A stretch of 64,000 bases of DNA from Streptomyces sp. A0958. Lineage in GTDB: Bacteria; Actinomycetota; Actinomycetes; Streptomycetales; Streptomycetaceae. Of this stretch, positions 1-9,225 are shown piece by piece. Location: positions 48,157 through 112,156 of the forward strand of contig NZ_SSBK01000023.1 in assembly GCF_004795035.1 (NCBI RefSeq). Reading direction: 5' to 3'. The translations under genes were made by a program, and so were the position numbers. How positions within the stretch are numbered: the stretch's first letter is position 1; each line of letters opens with the position of its first letter. Under the pieces are notes generated by a model. That model saw nothing but the letters and a program-made list of their open reading frames with translations, was not told the origin of the DNA and made no database searches.

Positions 1-1858
1 CGGACTGCGGGGTGATCTCGGCGACGAGGTCCGGCGCCCGGTCCGACCCGACCAGGACCCGGAGCCGGCTGCCGCCCGAGGTGATCTCGCGCACCGTCCC
101 CGGCCACACGTTGCGCGGGCTGCCGGTGGGCTTCTCGCGGTGCACGGAGACGGCCTCCGGGGCGATCACCGCGAGCGCGGGCGCCCCGGCGGGCAGGGCG
201 TCGGCGACGACGAGGTGCCCGCCGCCCGCCGGTGCCAGGCCGTCGGCGGTGGTCGTCCCGGGCCAGGCGTTGCGGCCGAGCATGCGGGCGACCCAGGGGG
301 AGCGCGGGTTGCGGGTGACATCGGCGGGCGGGGCGTCCTGGAGCGTACGGCCCTCCTCCAGGACGAGGACCCGGTCGGCGAGCGCGACGGCTTCGACCGG
401 GTCGTGCGTGACGATCAGGCACACGCCGCCGAAGCCTTCGAGGTGGCGGCGCAGGGTGTGCCGGACCTGGGAGCGGGTCGTCTGGTCGAGCGCGGCGAGC
501 GGTTCGTCGAGCAGCAGGAGGCGGGGGCGGGCGGCCAGGGCCCGGGCCAGCGCCACCCGCTGGGCCTGCCCGCCGGAGACCTGGGCCGGCCGGCGCGCGG
601 CGAGGTGGCCGACCCCGAGCCGGTCCAGCCACTCCTGGGCGCTGCGCCGGGCCTCGGCGCGCGGCACCCCCCGGGCGCGCAGCCCGTAGGCGGTGTTGGC
701 CAGGGTGCTCATGTGCGGGAAGAGGGCGCCGTCCTGCGGGACCCAGGCCACGCCTCGGCGGTGCGCGGGCAGGGCGGTGACGTCGGTGTCGCCGAGCCGG
801 AGCCGGGCGTGGGCGCGTGGTGTGAGGCCGAGCAGCGCGCGCAGGAGTGTGGTCTTGCCGGCGCCGTTGGGCCCGACGACGGCGATGGTGGTGCCGCCCT
901 CCGCGTCGAGGGTGAGCTGATTGAACCCGGTGACCTCGGCGTGCAGCGGCCAGTTCTCCCGGTCGGCGGCGGGCTGCGGGGCGGCCTCCACCGGCTTGCG
1001 CACGGCCGCCGGTTCGTCCTCCGCGTCCTGCGGCCGGGGCGTACGGGGGCGGGCGGCGCCGCCGGTCCAGCGCCCGCGCAGGGCCAGGAGCACGGCCATG
1101 GCGATGACCAGCAGGAGCAGGGAGACCGAGGTGGCGGCCTCCGGGCTGTCCTGGAGCAGCAGGTAGACCTGGAGGGGCAGCGTCTGCGTCGTACCGGGGA
1201 GGTTGCCCGCGAAGGTGATGGTCGCGCCGAACTCGCCGAGGGCGCGCGCCCAGGTCAGCGCGGCGCCGGCGGCCAGCCCGGGGGCGACCATCGGCAGCGT
1301 GACGGTGAAGAACACCCGTACCGGCGAGGCCCCCAGGGAGGCCGCGGTCTCCTCGTAGCGGGGGCGCAGACCGCCGAGCGCCCCTTCGAGGCTGATGACC
1401 AGGAACGGCATGGCGACGAAGGTCGCGGCCAGGACCGCACCGGAGGTGTGGAACGGCAGCGTGATGCCGAACCAGTCCTCCAGCCAGGGCCCCAGCAGCC
1501 CGCGCCGCCCGAATCCGAGGAGCAGGGCGACACCGCCGACCGTGGGCGGCAGCACCATCGGCAGCAGGACCAGCGAGCGGACGAAGACCTTGCCGGGGAA
1601 GTCGACCCGGGCCAGCAGCCAGGCCAGCGGCACCCCGAGGACGAGGGAGAGGGCGAGCGCCCAGCCGGAGACGATCAGCGACAGGGTCAGCGCCTGCGTG
1701 GTCCCCTCGCTGGTGAGGTGCCCGCCCAGCTCGCCCCAGGAGGTGCGGGCGAGGATGCCGGCCAGCGGCAGCAGCAGAAAGGCGACGGCCAGGAGTGCGG
1801 GGACCGCCAGCACGATCGGCGCGCGAGGACGCGTGGCGCGGCTGAGGGGATGGTTCAT
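1..1858 (-). CDS. modBC: Fused molybdate ABC transporter permease/ATPase (ModB-ModC), 3' end cut by window edge
   Basis: Imports molybdate together with the lipoprotein ModA: the permease half forms the membrane channel and the ATPase half powers it. The frame opens with ATG at 1858 (MNHPLSRATR) and stays open to position 1, about 619 codons. The first ~270 codons are hydrophobic permease sequence. A linker rich in Pro, Ala, Arg and acidic residues follows, then an ABC domain with Walker A GPNGAGKTT near 874-850, signature VSGGQAQRVALARAL, Walker B LLLLDEPLAALD and switch LIVTHDP. The last visible part looks like the start of a TOBE/MOP molybdate-sensing domain. I checked that the permease and Walker A codons share one phase, with no stop in the linker, so the fusion is real in this sequence. 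It lies just downstream of modA on the same strand (67-bp gap). Confidence 0.9.
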   Translation of the reverse strand, partial: MNHPLSRATRPRAPIVLAVPALLAVAFLLLPLAGILARTSWGELGGHLTSEGTTQALTLSLIVSGWALALSLVLGVPLAWLLARVDFPGKVFVRSLVLLPMVLPPTVGGVALLLGFGRRGLLGPWLEDWFGITLPFHTSGAVLAATFVAMPFLVISLEGALGGLRPRYEETAASLGASPVRVFFTVTLPMVAPGLAAGAALTWARALGEFGATITFAGNLPGTTQTLPLQVYLLLQDSPEAATSVSLLLLVIAMAVLLALRGRWTGGAARPRTPRPQDAEDEPAAVRKPVEAAPQPAADRENWPLHAEVTGFNQLTLDAEGGTTIAVVGPNGAGKTTLLRALLGLTPRAHARLRLGDTDVTALPAHRRGVAWVPQDGALFPHMSTLANTAYGLRARGVPRAEARRSAQEWLDRLGVGHLAARRPAQVSGGQAQRVALARALAARPRLLLLDEPLAALDQTTRSQVRHTLRRHLEGFGGVCLIVTHDPVEAVALADRVLVLEEGRTLQDAPPADVTRNPRSPWVARMLGRNAWPGTTTADGLAPAGGGHLVVADALPAGAPALAVIAPEAVSVHREKPTGSPRNVWPGTVREITSGGSRLRVLVGSDRAPDLVAEITPQS

Positions 1859-1925
1859 CGGGGTTCCCTGAGGCTGGAGGGCAGGGGTGCCCGGGCCCGA
1901 GCACGGGCCGGGCACCCCGCCTGCG

Positions 1926-2744
1926 TTACGGCTGCTGGAAACCCGCGTCGGCGAGGATCTTCTGCGCCTCGGGCGTCGACAGCCACTTCACGAACGCCTC
2001 CGCCGCGGCGCTGTGCTTGCCGGCCTTCAGCGTCGCCGCCGGGTAGGAGGCGACCGCGTTCTGCTCGTCCGGGATGTCGACGGAGTCGACCTTGCCGGCG
2101 GCCGAGGCGACATCGGTCTTGTAGACCAGACCGGCGTCCGCCTCGCCCAGCTCCACCTTGCTCAGGACCGCCCGCACGTTCGGCTCCTGGGAGACCGGCT
2201 TCACGGTGCTCTTCTGGGCGTCCAGGATCTGCTTGCTGTAGCGGCCCACCGGCACCTCGGGCGCGGCGAGCACGACCTTCAGCTTGGTGTCGGAGAGGTC
2301 CTTGAGGTTCTCGACCTTCTCCGGGTTGCCCTTGCCGGTGGCGATGACGAGGCGGTTCTTGGCGATGACGGTGGGCGCCCCGGTGTCCGCCTTCAGCCCG
2401 TCCATCGTCTTCGTGTCGGCGGTCACCAGGGCGTCGGCGGGCGCGCCCTGCTTGACCTGGGCGGCGAGCTCCTGGGAACCGGCGAAGGAGAACGTCACCT
2501 TCGTACCGGGGTTCTCCTTCTCGTACGCCGCGCCCGCCGTCTTGAACACGTCGGTGAGCGAGGCGGCGGCGAGGACCGTCAGGTCGGCCGCCGGCGCGCC
2601 GGAAGCGGGCGCCGAGGCGCTGGAGCCGGTGGCCGAGTCCTTCGTGTCGTCGTCGCTGCCGCACGCGGTGAGCGGCGTGAGCAGTCCCACGACGACGAGG
2701 GCCGCCGCGGCGCGGCGGCGGGTGAGGGCGGGGGTGAAGGGCAT
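1926..2744 (-). CDS. modA: Molybdate-binding lipoprotein ModA
   Basis: Periplasmic-type substrate-binding protein that captures molybdate at the cell surface and hands it to the ModBC transporter. The ATG at 2744 is chosen because AAGGAG lies 10 bases upstream and it gives a clean lipoprotein signal: basic MPFTPALTRRR, a hydrophobic stretch, then lipobox LTAC with the lipidated Cys near residue 21. A longer in-frame extension to 2855 would bury this signal and is rejected. The mature part has ModA hallmarks: LTVLAAASLTDVF near the N-terminus, FSFAGSQELAAQVKQGAPAD, and VLAAPEVPVGRYS. About 272 residues, normal for the family. First gene of the mod operon; modBC follows 67 bp downstream. Confidence 0.93.
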   Translation of the reverse strand: MPFTPALTRRRAAAALVVVGLLTPLTACGSDDDTKDSATGSSASAPASGAPAADLTVLAAASLTDVFKTAGAAYEKENPGTKVTFSFAGSQELAAQVKQGAPADALVTADTKTMDGLKADTGAPTVIAKNRLVIATGKGNPEKVENLKDLSDTKLKVVLAAPEVPVGRYSKQILDAQKSTVKPVSQEPNVRAVLSKVELGEADAGLVYKTDVASAAGKVDSVDIPDEQNAVASYPAATLKAGKHSAAAEAFVKWLSTPEAQKILADAGFQQP

Positions 2745-2830
2745 GAGGGCGGGACTCCTTGGGAACGCGATAGGCCGATGCCGCCGGGCCGGTGAGCGGA
2801 CCACCCGGTGGCAGAGGACAGCATGTGCCA

Positions 2831-2876
2831 CAGAATAGGTGTTCTGGGGTCGCATTTACATGTTTCCATGGGAAAC
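2831..2876 (-). promoter_or_regulatory. Candidate modA promoter with inverted-repeat operator
   Basis: On the minus strand a -10-like TATTCT (2831-2836) lies 17 bases from a weak -35-like TGTAAA. A perfect inverted repeat GTTTCC-ATG-GGAAAC (2862-2876) sits just upstream of that -35. It is about 120 bases upstream of the modA start and in the divergent gap before cobL. It could bind a molybdate- or metal-responsive repressor, but no known consensus is claimed. The rest of the 298-bp modA-cobL gap shows nothing else I can name. Confidence 0.35.
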
Positions 2877-3042
2877 CACATGGCAGGTGCATATGCGCCT
2901 GGAGGAAGGTCCGAGCGGCAGCCGGGCGTGAGGCGCGCACACCGGCCGCAGGCCGTGCGCGGCCCGCGACCTGTCCGGGGCGCGGCCCGGGGCGGACAGT
3001 AGAGTTCGGGTGCGTCAGCCCCCGAGACCCGAGGTACCGTCC

Positions 3043-4344
3043 GTGACCCCCGAGCCCCCCTCGCACCCCCTCCCACCCGTCGTGACCGTGGTCGGGATCG
3101 GAGCCGACGGATGGGCGGGTCTGCCCGAGGCGGCGCGCGCGGAACTGAGGGTTGCCCAGGTCCTGATCGGCGCCGGACGCCAACTGGCCCTGCTCCCGCC
3201 CGAGTGCGCGGGCCGCCGCGTGCCCTGGCCCTCCCCGCTGCGCCCCGCCGTCCCCGGCCTGCTCGCCGCGCACGCGGACAGCCGCATCGCCGTACTGGCC
3301 AGCGGCGACCCCATGTTCTACGGGATCGGCCGCGCCCTCACCGAGGTGCTGGGCGCCGAGCGGCTGCGCGTCCTGCCGCACCCCTCGTCCGTCTCCTACG
3401 CCTGCGCCCGCGTCGGCTGGCCGCTGGAGGACACCGAGGTCGTCACCCTGGTCGGCCGCCCCGCCGCCCGGCTGGCCGCCGCCCTGCACGAGGGGCGCCG
3501 GCTGCTGGTCCTCAGCGCGGACGCCACCACACCGGCCGCGGTCGCCGAACTGCTGCGCGACCACGGCTTCGGCCCCAGCCGGATGCGGGTGCTGGAACAG
3601 CTCGGCGGCGAGGACGAGGCGTGCGTCCAGGGCACGGCGGACGCCTGGACCCACCCGGCGGGCGACGCCCTGAACGTCATCGCCGTCGAGTGCCGCAGCG
3701 CCCCCGGCGCCCTGCGCCTCGGCGCCGTACCGGGCCTGCCCGACGAGGCGTACGCACACGACGGCCAGCTCACCAAGCGGCACGTGCGGGCCGTCACCCT
3801 CGGCGTGCTCGCCCCCGCCCCCGGCGAACTCCTGTGGGACGTCGGCGGCGGCTCCGGATCGATCGCCATCGAGTGGATGCGCACCCACCCCTCCTGCCGG
3901 GCGGTCACCGTGGAGCGCGACCCGGTGCGGGCGGCGCGCATCGCGGACAACGCCGCCCGGCTCGGCGTCCCAGGCCTGCGCGTGATCACCGGGCGGGCCC
4001 CCGACTGCCTGGCCGGACTCCCCGCTCCGGACGCCGTGTTCATCGGCGGCGGCCTCACCGCACCCGGCCTCCTCGACACCTGCCGGCAGGCGCTCCCGCC
4101 CGGCGGCCGGCTGGTCGCCAACACCGTCACCCTGGAGTCCGAGGCGGTGCTCGCGGCCCAGCACCGCCTGCACGGCGGCGACCTGGTCCGCCTCGCCGTG
4201 GCGCACGCGGTGCCGGTCGGCGGGTTCACCGGCTGGCGCCAGGCGATGCCGGTCACCCAGTGGTCCCTACGCACACCCACGAACAGCCCCACCGGTCAAA
4301 GCCCGGCCGGCGCCCCCGCACAACCCTCAGGAGACGACAGATGA
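3043..4344 (+). CDS. cobL: Precorrin-6Y C5,15-methyltransferase (decarboxylating), CbiE-CbiT fusion (CobL)
   Basis: Methylates precorrin-6B/6Y at C5 and C15 and removes the C12 acetate carboxyl during corrin-ring synthesis, using SAM. The N-terminal half is a CbiE-type tetrapyrrole methylase (VVTVVGIGADG, then ASGDPMFYGIG). The C-terminal half is CbiT with a Rossmann SAM loop LWDVGGGSGSIAIEW. GTG 3043 is preferred because GAGG lies 8 bases upstream; GTG 3010 is an in-frame alternative adding 11 residues. About 433 residues, normal for the fused actinobacterial form. Its stop overlaps the cobM start by ATGA, so the two are co-translated. Confidence 0.92.
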   Translation: MTPEPPSHPLPPVVTVVGIGADGWAGLPEAARAELRVAQVLIGAGRQLALLPPECAGRRVPWPSPLRPAVPGLLAAHADSRIAVLASGDPMFYGIGRALTEVLGAERLRVLPHPSSVSYACARVGWPLEDTEVVTLVGRPAARLAAALHEGRRLLVLSADATTPAAVAELLRDHGFGPSRMRVLEQLGGEDEACVQGTADAWTHPAGDALNVIAVECRSAPGALRLGAVPGLPDEAYAHDGQLTKRHVRAVTLGVLAPAPGELLWDVGGGSGSIAIEWMRTHPSCRAVTVERDPVRAARIADNAARLGVPGLRVITGRAPDCLAGLPAPDAVFIGGGLTAPGLLDTCRQALPPGGRLVANTVTLESEAVLAAQHRLHGGDLVRLAVAHAVPVGGFTGWRQAMPVTQWSLRTPTNSPTGQSPAGAPAQPSGDDR

Positions 4345-5090
4345 CCGTGTACTTCATCGGCGCGGGCCCGGGCGCGGCCGACCTGATCACGGTGCGCGGC
4401 GCGCGCACGCTCGCCGCCTGCGGCGTGTGCCTGTACGCGGGCAGCCTGGTGCCCCGCGAACTCCTGGCGGAGTGCCCCGCCGACGCGCGCCTGGTGGACA
4501 CCGCGCAGCTCGACATCGACCAGATCACCGCCGAACTGGTCGCCGCGCACCGGGACGGGCACGACGTGGCGCGGCTGCACTCCGGCGACCCGTCGGTGTT
4601 CAGCGCGGTCAACGAGCAGATGCGGCGGCTGGACGAGGCGGGCGTGCCCTACGAAGTGATCCCGGGCGTACCGGCGTTCGCGGCAGCCGCCGCGGCGCTC
4701 AAGCGCGAGCTGACCGTGCCGACCGTCGGCCAGACCGTCATCCTCACCCGCGTCGCCCAGCAGGCCACCGCCATGCCCGAGGGCGAGGACCTGGCGACGC
4801 TGGGGCGCAGCGGCGCGTTGATCGTCCTGCACCTCGCCGCCCGGTACGTTGACCGCGTCGTGGAGGAACTGCTCCCGCACTACGGGGCCGACTGCCCGGC
4901 CGCCGTCGTCGCCCTGGCCTCGCGGCCCGACGAGGTCATCCTGCGCGGCTCCCTGGTCGGCATCGCCGAGCAGGTGAAGGCGGCCGGTGTGATCCGTACC
5001 GCCGTCATCATGGTCGGCCGCACCCTGGGCGCCGAGCAGTTCCGCGACAGCCACCTCTACTCGCCCGCCCGCGACCGGCACGTCTGCTGA
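4341..5090 (+). CDS. cobM: Precorrin-4 C11-methyltransferase (CobM/CbiF)
   Basis: SAM-dependent methylation of precorrin-4 at C11. It begins MTVYFIGAGPGAADLITVRG, the classic tetrapyrrole-methylase N-terminus, followed by CLYAGSLVP, LHSGDPSVFSAVNEQM and the VIPGVPAFAAAAA loop. Length 249 residues, as expected for CbiF. ATG 4341 overlaps the cobL stop (ATGA) and has AGGAG 7 bases upstream, within the end of cobL. It ends 34 bp from the convergent cbiD. Confidence 0.94.
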   Translation: MTVYFIGAGPGAADLITVRGARTLAACGVCLYAGSLVPRELLAECPADARLVDTAQLDIDQITAELVAAHRDGHDVARLHSGDPSVFSAVNEQMRRLDEAGVPYEVIPGVPAFAAAAAALKRELTVPTVGQTVILTRVAQQATAMPEGEDLATLGRSGALIVLHLAARYVDRVVEELLPHYGADCPAAVVALASRPDEVILRGSLVGIAEQVKAAGVIRTAVIMVGRTLGAEQFRDSHLYSPARDRHVC

Positions 5091-5124
5091 CGGCGCCCCG
5101 GCCCCGGCCGGGCGGCGCGGCGGG

Positions 5125-6240
5125 TCAGCGTACGGAGCTGCGCCCCACGACCGTGCCCGCCCGGTCGACGCAGATGACGTCCACGGCCACCGGGGCGCCC
5201 CGCAGGACCGTCAGCGCCTCGTCCCGCGCCGCGACGGCCACCAGATCGCCCAGCGGCACCCCGCGCGCCTGGCACGATCGGAGCGCGGCCAGGCCGGTGT
5301 TGGCGGTGGCCACCTCGGCGGCCAGGGCCTCGTCGGCGCCGCCCCGCCGGGCCAGCTCCGCCAGATAGGCCTTGTCGACCTGGGAGCGGCCGGAGTGCAG
5401 GTCGAGATGGCCGGCGGCGAGCTTCGACAGCTTGGCGAACCCGCCGCAGACCGTGAGCCGTTCCACCGGGTGACGGCGTACGTACTTGAGCACCGCGCCC
5501 GCGAAGTCGCCCATGTCCAGCAGCGCGATCTCCGGCAGCCCGTACTCGGCCACCACGGTCTTCTCCGACGTGGACCCCGTGCACCCCGCCACATGGGTGT
5601 GACCGGCCGCCAGCGCCACGTCCACGCCCCGGCGGATCGAGTCGATCCACGCCGAGCAGGAGTAGGGCACCACCACACCGGTCGTCCCCAGGATGGACAG
5701 ACCGCCCAGGATGCCCAGGCGCGGGTTCCAGGTGGACCGGGCGATCTCCTCGCCGTCGTCCACCCCGACCGTCACCTCGACGTCCCCGGAACCGCCGTGG
5801 GCCGCCGCGACCTCGGCGATGTGCTCGCGGATCATCCGGCGCGGCACCGGGTTGACCGCCGGCTCACCGACCTCCAGCGGCAGCCCCGGCAGGGTGACCG
5901 TGCCCACGCCGGGACCGGCCCGGAACACCACGCCCGAGCCCGGCGGCAGCGCCCGCACCCCGACCCGTACGAGCGCGCCGTGCGTCACGTCCGGGTCGTC
6001 GCCCGCGTCCTTCACCACACCCGCCGTCGCCCGCCCGTCGGCCAGCTCCTCCACGGCCAGGGCGAACGCCGGGGTCTGGCCCCGGGGCAGGGTGATGGTG
6101 ACCGGGTCGGGGAAGTCACCGCTCAGCAGCGCCGTGTACGCGGCGGTGGCGGCGGCGGTGGCGCAGGCACCGGTCGTCCAGCCGGGCCGCAGCCCGGTGT
6201 GTTTGAGTTGGGCGGCGCGCCCGCCTTTCGCTTCACTCAT
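5125..6240 (-). CDS. cbiD: Cobalt-precorrin-5B C1-methyltransferase (CbiD)
   Basis: Methylates C1 of the corrin intermediate; in anaerobic pathways this accompanies acetaldehyde loss. It shows the CbiD signature LRPGWTTGACATAAATAAY near the N-terminus, then NPVPRRMI, the TGVVVPYSCSAW region and AGCTGSTSEK. 371 residues, typical. The ATG at 6240 is only 2 bp from the divergent cobK start, so its promoter must lie inside cobK. Actinobacteria commonly keep cbiD beside cobK although the rest of the pathway is the oxygen-dependent type (cobG present), so a mixed route is likely. Confidence 0.92.
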   Translation of the reverse strand: MSEAKGGRAAQLKHTGLRPGWTTGACATAAATAAYTALLSGDFPDPVTITLPRGQTPAFALAVEELADGRATAGVVKDAGDDPDVTHGALVRVGVRALPPGSGVVFRAGPGVGTVTLPGLPLEVGEPAVNPVPRRMIREHIAEVAAAHGGSGDVEVTVGVDDGEEIARSTWNPRLGILGGLSILGTTGVVVPYSCSAWIDSIRRGVDVALAAGHTHVAGCTGSTSEKTVVAEYGLPEIALLDMGDFAGAVLKYVRRHPVERLTVCGGFAKLSKLAAGHLDLHSGRSQVDKAYLAELARRGGADEALAAEVATANTGLAALRSCQARGVPLGDLVAVAARDEALTVLRGAPVAVDVICVDRAGTVVGRSSVR

Positions 6241-6242
6241 GG

Positions 6243-7016
6243 ATGGTTCCGATGCACGTACTGATTCTGGGCGGGACGACGGAGGCCCGCCGTCTCGCCG
6301 AGCTGCTGGAGGCGGAGCTGCCCGCCGGGAGCAGGGTCACCAGCTCCCTCGCCGGGCGGGTGGCCCGGCCGAAGCTTCCGCCGGGCGAGGTCCGCGTCGG
6401 CGGCTTCGGCGGAGCCGGCGGGCTCGCGGAATGGCTCCGCTCGCACCAGGTCCACGCGCTCATCGACGCCACTCACCCTTTCGCCGGGACGATCTCTTTC
6501 CACGCGGCCACCGCGGCCGCCGCCGCCCATGTTCCCCTGCTCATGCTGCGCCGGCCCGGCTGGGTGCCCGGCGACGGCGACGACTGGCACCCGGTCGGCT
6601 CCCTGGCCGAGGCGGCGCGGGCGCTGCCGGAGCTGGGGCGGCGCGTGTTCCTCACCACGGGACGCATGGGCCTCGCCGCCTTCGCGGACCTGGACGAGCT
6701 GTGGTTCCTCATGCGGTCCGTGGACGCGCCGGAACCCCCGTACCCGGCGCGGATGGAGACCCTGCTCGACCGGGGCCCCTTCACCCTGGAAGGGGAGCGC
6801 GAGCTGATCCGCCGCCACCGCGTCGACGTCCTCGTCACCAAGGACAGCGGCGGCGCCGCCACCGCCCCCAAACTGACCGCCGCCCGCGAGGCGCGCATCC
6901 CCGTCGTCGTGGTCCGCCGGCCACCGGCCCCCGAGGGGGGCGCGGTGGCCGGCAGCCCGGAGGAGGCCGTGGCCTGGCTGCGGGAGCAGCCGGGTCAGGG
7001 CGTGTCCGGCGGATAG
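6243..7016 (+). CDS. cobK: Precorrin-6A reductase (CobK/CbiJ)
   Basis: NAD(P)H-dependent reduction of a double bond in precorrin-6A. Family marks: MHVLILGGTTEARRLA at the N-terminus, IDATHPFA, RRVFLTTGRMGL and VTKDSGGAATAPKL near the C-terminus. 257 residues from ATG 6243; ATG 6252 (MHVLILGG) is an equally plausible start because the family begins there. Neither has a strong ribosome-binding site, and only 2 bp separate it from the divergent cbiD ATG, so a leaderless transcript is possible. Its last 22 bp overlap the convergent cobIJ end. Confidence 0.91.
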   Translation: MVPMHVLILGGTTEARRLAELLEAELPAGSRVTSSLAGRVARPKLPPGEVRVGGFGGAGGLAEWLRSHQVHALIDATHPFAGTISFHAATAAAAAHVPLLMLRRPGWVPGDGDDWHPVGSLAEAARALPELGRRVFLTTGRMGLAAFADLDELWFLMRSVDAPEPPYPARMETLLDRGPFTLEGERELIRRHRVDVLVTKDSGGAATAPKLTAAREARIPVVVVRRPPAPEGGAVAGSPEEAVAWLREQPGQGVSGG

Positions 7017-8509
7017 CGGCGCGGCGTCCACACGATGTGCCGCCCTTCGCCCCGCCGCTCCCACCGGGTCTGCGAGGAGCCGACGATCAGGATCGTGCGC
7101 ATGTCGACCTCGGCCGGGTCGAGATCGGCCAGGCGCACGGTCCGTACGCTCTCGGCCGGCCCGCCGACGTCCCGCCCGAGGACCACGGGCGTGTCCGGCG
7201 AGCGGTGTTCGAGGAGCAGGTCGCGGGCCTTGCCGACCTGCCAGGTCCTGCTGCGGGAACCGGGGTTGTACAGCGCGAGCACCAGGTCCGCCGAGGCGGC
7301 GGCCCGCAGCCGCTCCGCGATGACCTCCCAGGGCTTGAGCCGGTCGGAGAGCGAGATCGTCGCGTAGTCGTGGCCCAGCGGCGCGCCCGCCCGGGCCGCG
7401 GCCGCGTTGGCGGCCGTCACCCCCGGAAGCACCCGCACCGGCACGTCCGCGTACTCCTCCTGGGACGCCACCTCCAGCACGGCCGTCGCCATCGCGAACA
7501 CGCCCGGGTCGCCGCCGGACACCACGGCCACCCGCCGCCCGCGCCGGGCCAGGTCGAGCGCGAACTCGGCCCGCTCCGACTCGACCTTGTTGTCGGAGCC
7601 GTGCCGTATCTGGCCCGGCCGGACCGGCACCCGGTCCAGGTACGTGGTGTAGCCGACCAGGTCGTCGGCGGCGGCCAGCGCCCCGCGCGTCTCGGGCGTC
7701 AGCCACAGCGGGCCCGCCGGACCCGTACCGACGACCGCCACCTCGCCGCCGCCCGGGGTGCGTTCGGGGCGGGCGTCGATCCGGCTCGGCAGGACGGCGA
7801 CCGCGAAGTACGGCACCGAACCGGCGTCGGTCTCCGCCAGCTCGCCCAGCCGCTCCCCGGCCATCGTGGCGCGCTCGACGTAGCGGGCCTCGGGCAGCCG
7901 GCCGGACGCCTCGAACGCGCGGCGGACGGCGGGGAACGTACGGCCCAGCTTCATGACCACGGCGGCGTCGGTGGCGGCCAGCCGGGCGGTCAGCTCCTCC
8001 TCCGGCAGGGTGCCGGGCAGGATCGTCAGGACCTCCTCGCCCTCGGCGAGCGGGGTGCCGAGCCGGGCGGCGGCGGCGCTGACGGAGGTGACCCCGGGGA
8101 TCACCTCGGTGGGGTAGCGGTCGGCCAGCCGCTTGTGCATGTGCATGTACGAGCCGTAGAAGAGCGGGTCGCCCTCGGCCAGTACGGCGACCGTGCGGCC
8201 GGCGTCGAGGTGCACCGCGAGCCGGGCCGCCGCCTCGGTGTAGAAGTCCTCCATCGCGCCCCGGTAGCCGCCCGGGTGGTCCGTGGTCTCCGTCGTGACG
8301 GGATAGACCAGGGCCTCCTCGATATGGTCGGCGCGCAGGTGCTTCGCCGCGATGGACCGGGCGATGGACCGCCCGTGCCGGGCGCTGTGGTAGGCGACGA
8401 CGTCCGCCTCGGCGATGATCTCCACCGCCCGCAGGGTCATCAGGTTCGGGTCGCCGGGGCCGAGCCCGACCCCGTAGAGCCGTCCCGTCTGCTGCTCGCT
8501 CACGCTCAT
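6995..8509 (-). CDS. cobIJ: Fused precorrin-2 C20-methyltransferase / precorrin-3B C17-methyltransferase (CobI-CobJ)
   Basis: Two consecutive pathway methylases on one chain. Residues ~1-245 are CobI-like (GRLYGVGLGPGDPNLMTLRA, AEGDPLFYGSYMHMHKRL, VIPGVTSVSAAAARLG). Residues ~255-500 are CobJ-like (VAVVGTGPAGPLWLTPE, VSGGDPGVFAMATAVLEV, LPGVTAANAAAARAGAPLG, ALYNPGSRSR). 504 residues; the same fusion is known in Mycobacterium and other actinobacteria. Its start overlaps the cobH stop by ATGA, so it is translationally coupled to cobH upstream. Confidence 0.93.
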   Translation of the reverse strand: MSVSEQQTGRLYGVGLGPGDPNLMTLRAVEIIAEADVVAYHSARHGRSIARSIAAKHLRADHIEEALVYPVTTETTDHPGGYRGAMEDFYTEAAARLAVHLDAGRTVAVLAEGDPLFYGSYMHMHKRLADRYPTEVIPGVTSVSAAAARLGTPLAEGEEVLTILPGTLPEEELTARLAATDAAVVMKLGRTFPAVRRAFEASGRLPEARYVERATMAGERLGELAETDAGSVPYFAVAVLPSRIDARPERTPGGGEVAVVGTGPAGPLWLTPETRGALAAADDLVGYTTYLDRVPVRPGQIRHGSDNKVESERAEFALDLARRGRRVAVVSGGDPGVFAMATAVLEVASQEEYADVPVRVLPGVTAANAAAARAGAPLGHDYATISLSDRLKPWEVIAERLRAAASADLVLALYNPGSRSRTWQVGKARDLLLEHRSPDTPVVLGRDVGGPAESVRTVRLADLDPAEVDMRTILIVGSSQTRWERRGEGRHIVWTPRRYPPDTP

Positions 8510-9132
8510 TCTTCCTCGCTGGCGATCGCGTTGAGGGCGGCGGCCGCGATGGCGCTTCCGCCGCGCCGGCCGCGCACGATCAGGTGGTCGAGCCCCGACG
8601 GGTGCGCGGCCAGGGCGTCCTTGGACTCGGCGGCGCCGACGAAGCCGACCGGCACACCGATGACGGCGGCGGGGCGCGGGGCCCCCTCCTCGATCATTTC
8701 GAGGAGCCGGAACAGCGCGGTCGGCGCGTTGCCCACGGCGACGACCGCACCCTCAAGACGGTCGCGCCACAGCTCCAGGGCGGCCGCCGAGCGGGTCGTG
8801 CCCAGCTCGGCCGCGAGGCCGGGCACCGCCGGGTCGGACAGGGTGCACACCACCTCGTTGTCCGCGGGCAGCCGCTTGCGGGTGACACCGCTGGCGACCA
8901 TGGCGACGTCGCACAGGATGGGGGCGCCCGCCCGCAGAGCCGCGCGGGCACGGGAGACCGCGTCCGGCGTGAAGGCGATGTCGCGTACGAGGTCGACCAT
9001 CCCGCAGGCGTGGATCATCCGGACCGCGACCTGGCTCACGTCCGCGGGCAGGCCGGTGAGATCCGCCTCCGCCCGGATGGTGGCGAAGGACTGGCGATAG
9101 ATGGCCGGTCCGTCCTTCTCGTACTGGTGCAC
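8506..9132 (-). CDS. cobH: Precorrin-8X methylmutase (CobH/CbiC)
   Basis: Moves a methyl group from C11 to C12 to give hydrogenobyrinic acid. The motif VAVRMIHACGMVD contains the His used as general acid in the family; CDVAMVASGV and PAAVIGVPVGFVGAAESK are also diagnostic. 208 residues, normal. GTG 9132 (VHQYEKDG) is the start; AGAG-type ribosome-binding sequence lies about 12 bases upstream, weak. It overlaps cobIJ by ATGA and lies 93 bp downstream of cobG on the same strand. Confidence 0.93.
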   Translation of the reverse strand: MHQYEKDGPAIYRQSFATIRAEADLTGLPADVSQVAVRMIHACGMVDLVRDIAFTPDAVSRARAALRAGAPILCDVAMVASGVTRKRLPADNEVVCTLSDPAVPGLAAELGTTRSAAALELWRDRLEGAVVAVGNAPTALFRLLEMIEEGAPRPAAVIGVPVGFVGAAESKDALAAHPSGLDHLIVRGRRGGSAIAAAALNAIASEEE

Positions 9133-9225
9133 AGTGCTGTCGCTCTCTTCATCGGGCGGGGAAACGGGCTGAAATCGGGCAGAAAGCAGTCGAGTTGGGC
9201 TGGGGGCGGGCGGGGGAGGGACCTG

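Noticed and set aside
1855..4206. 783-codon minus-strand frame spanning modA and cobL
   Set aside because: It overlaps modA out of frame and cobL antisense, both of which are well supported.
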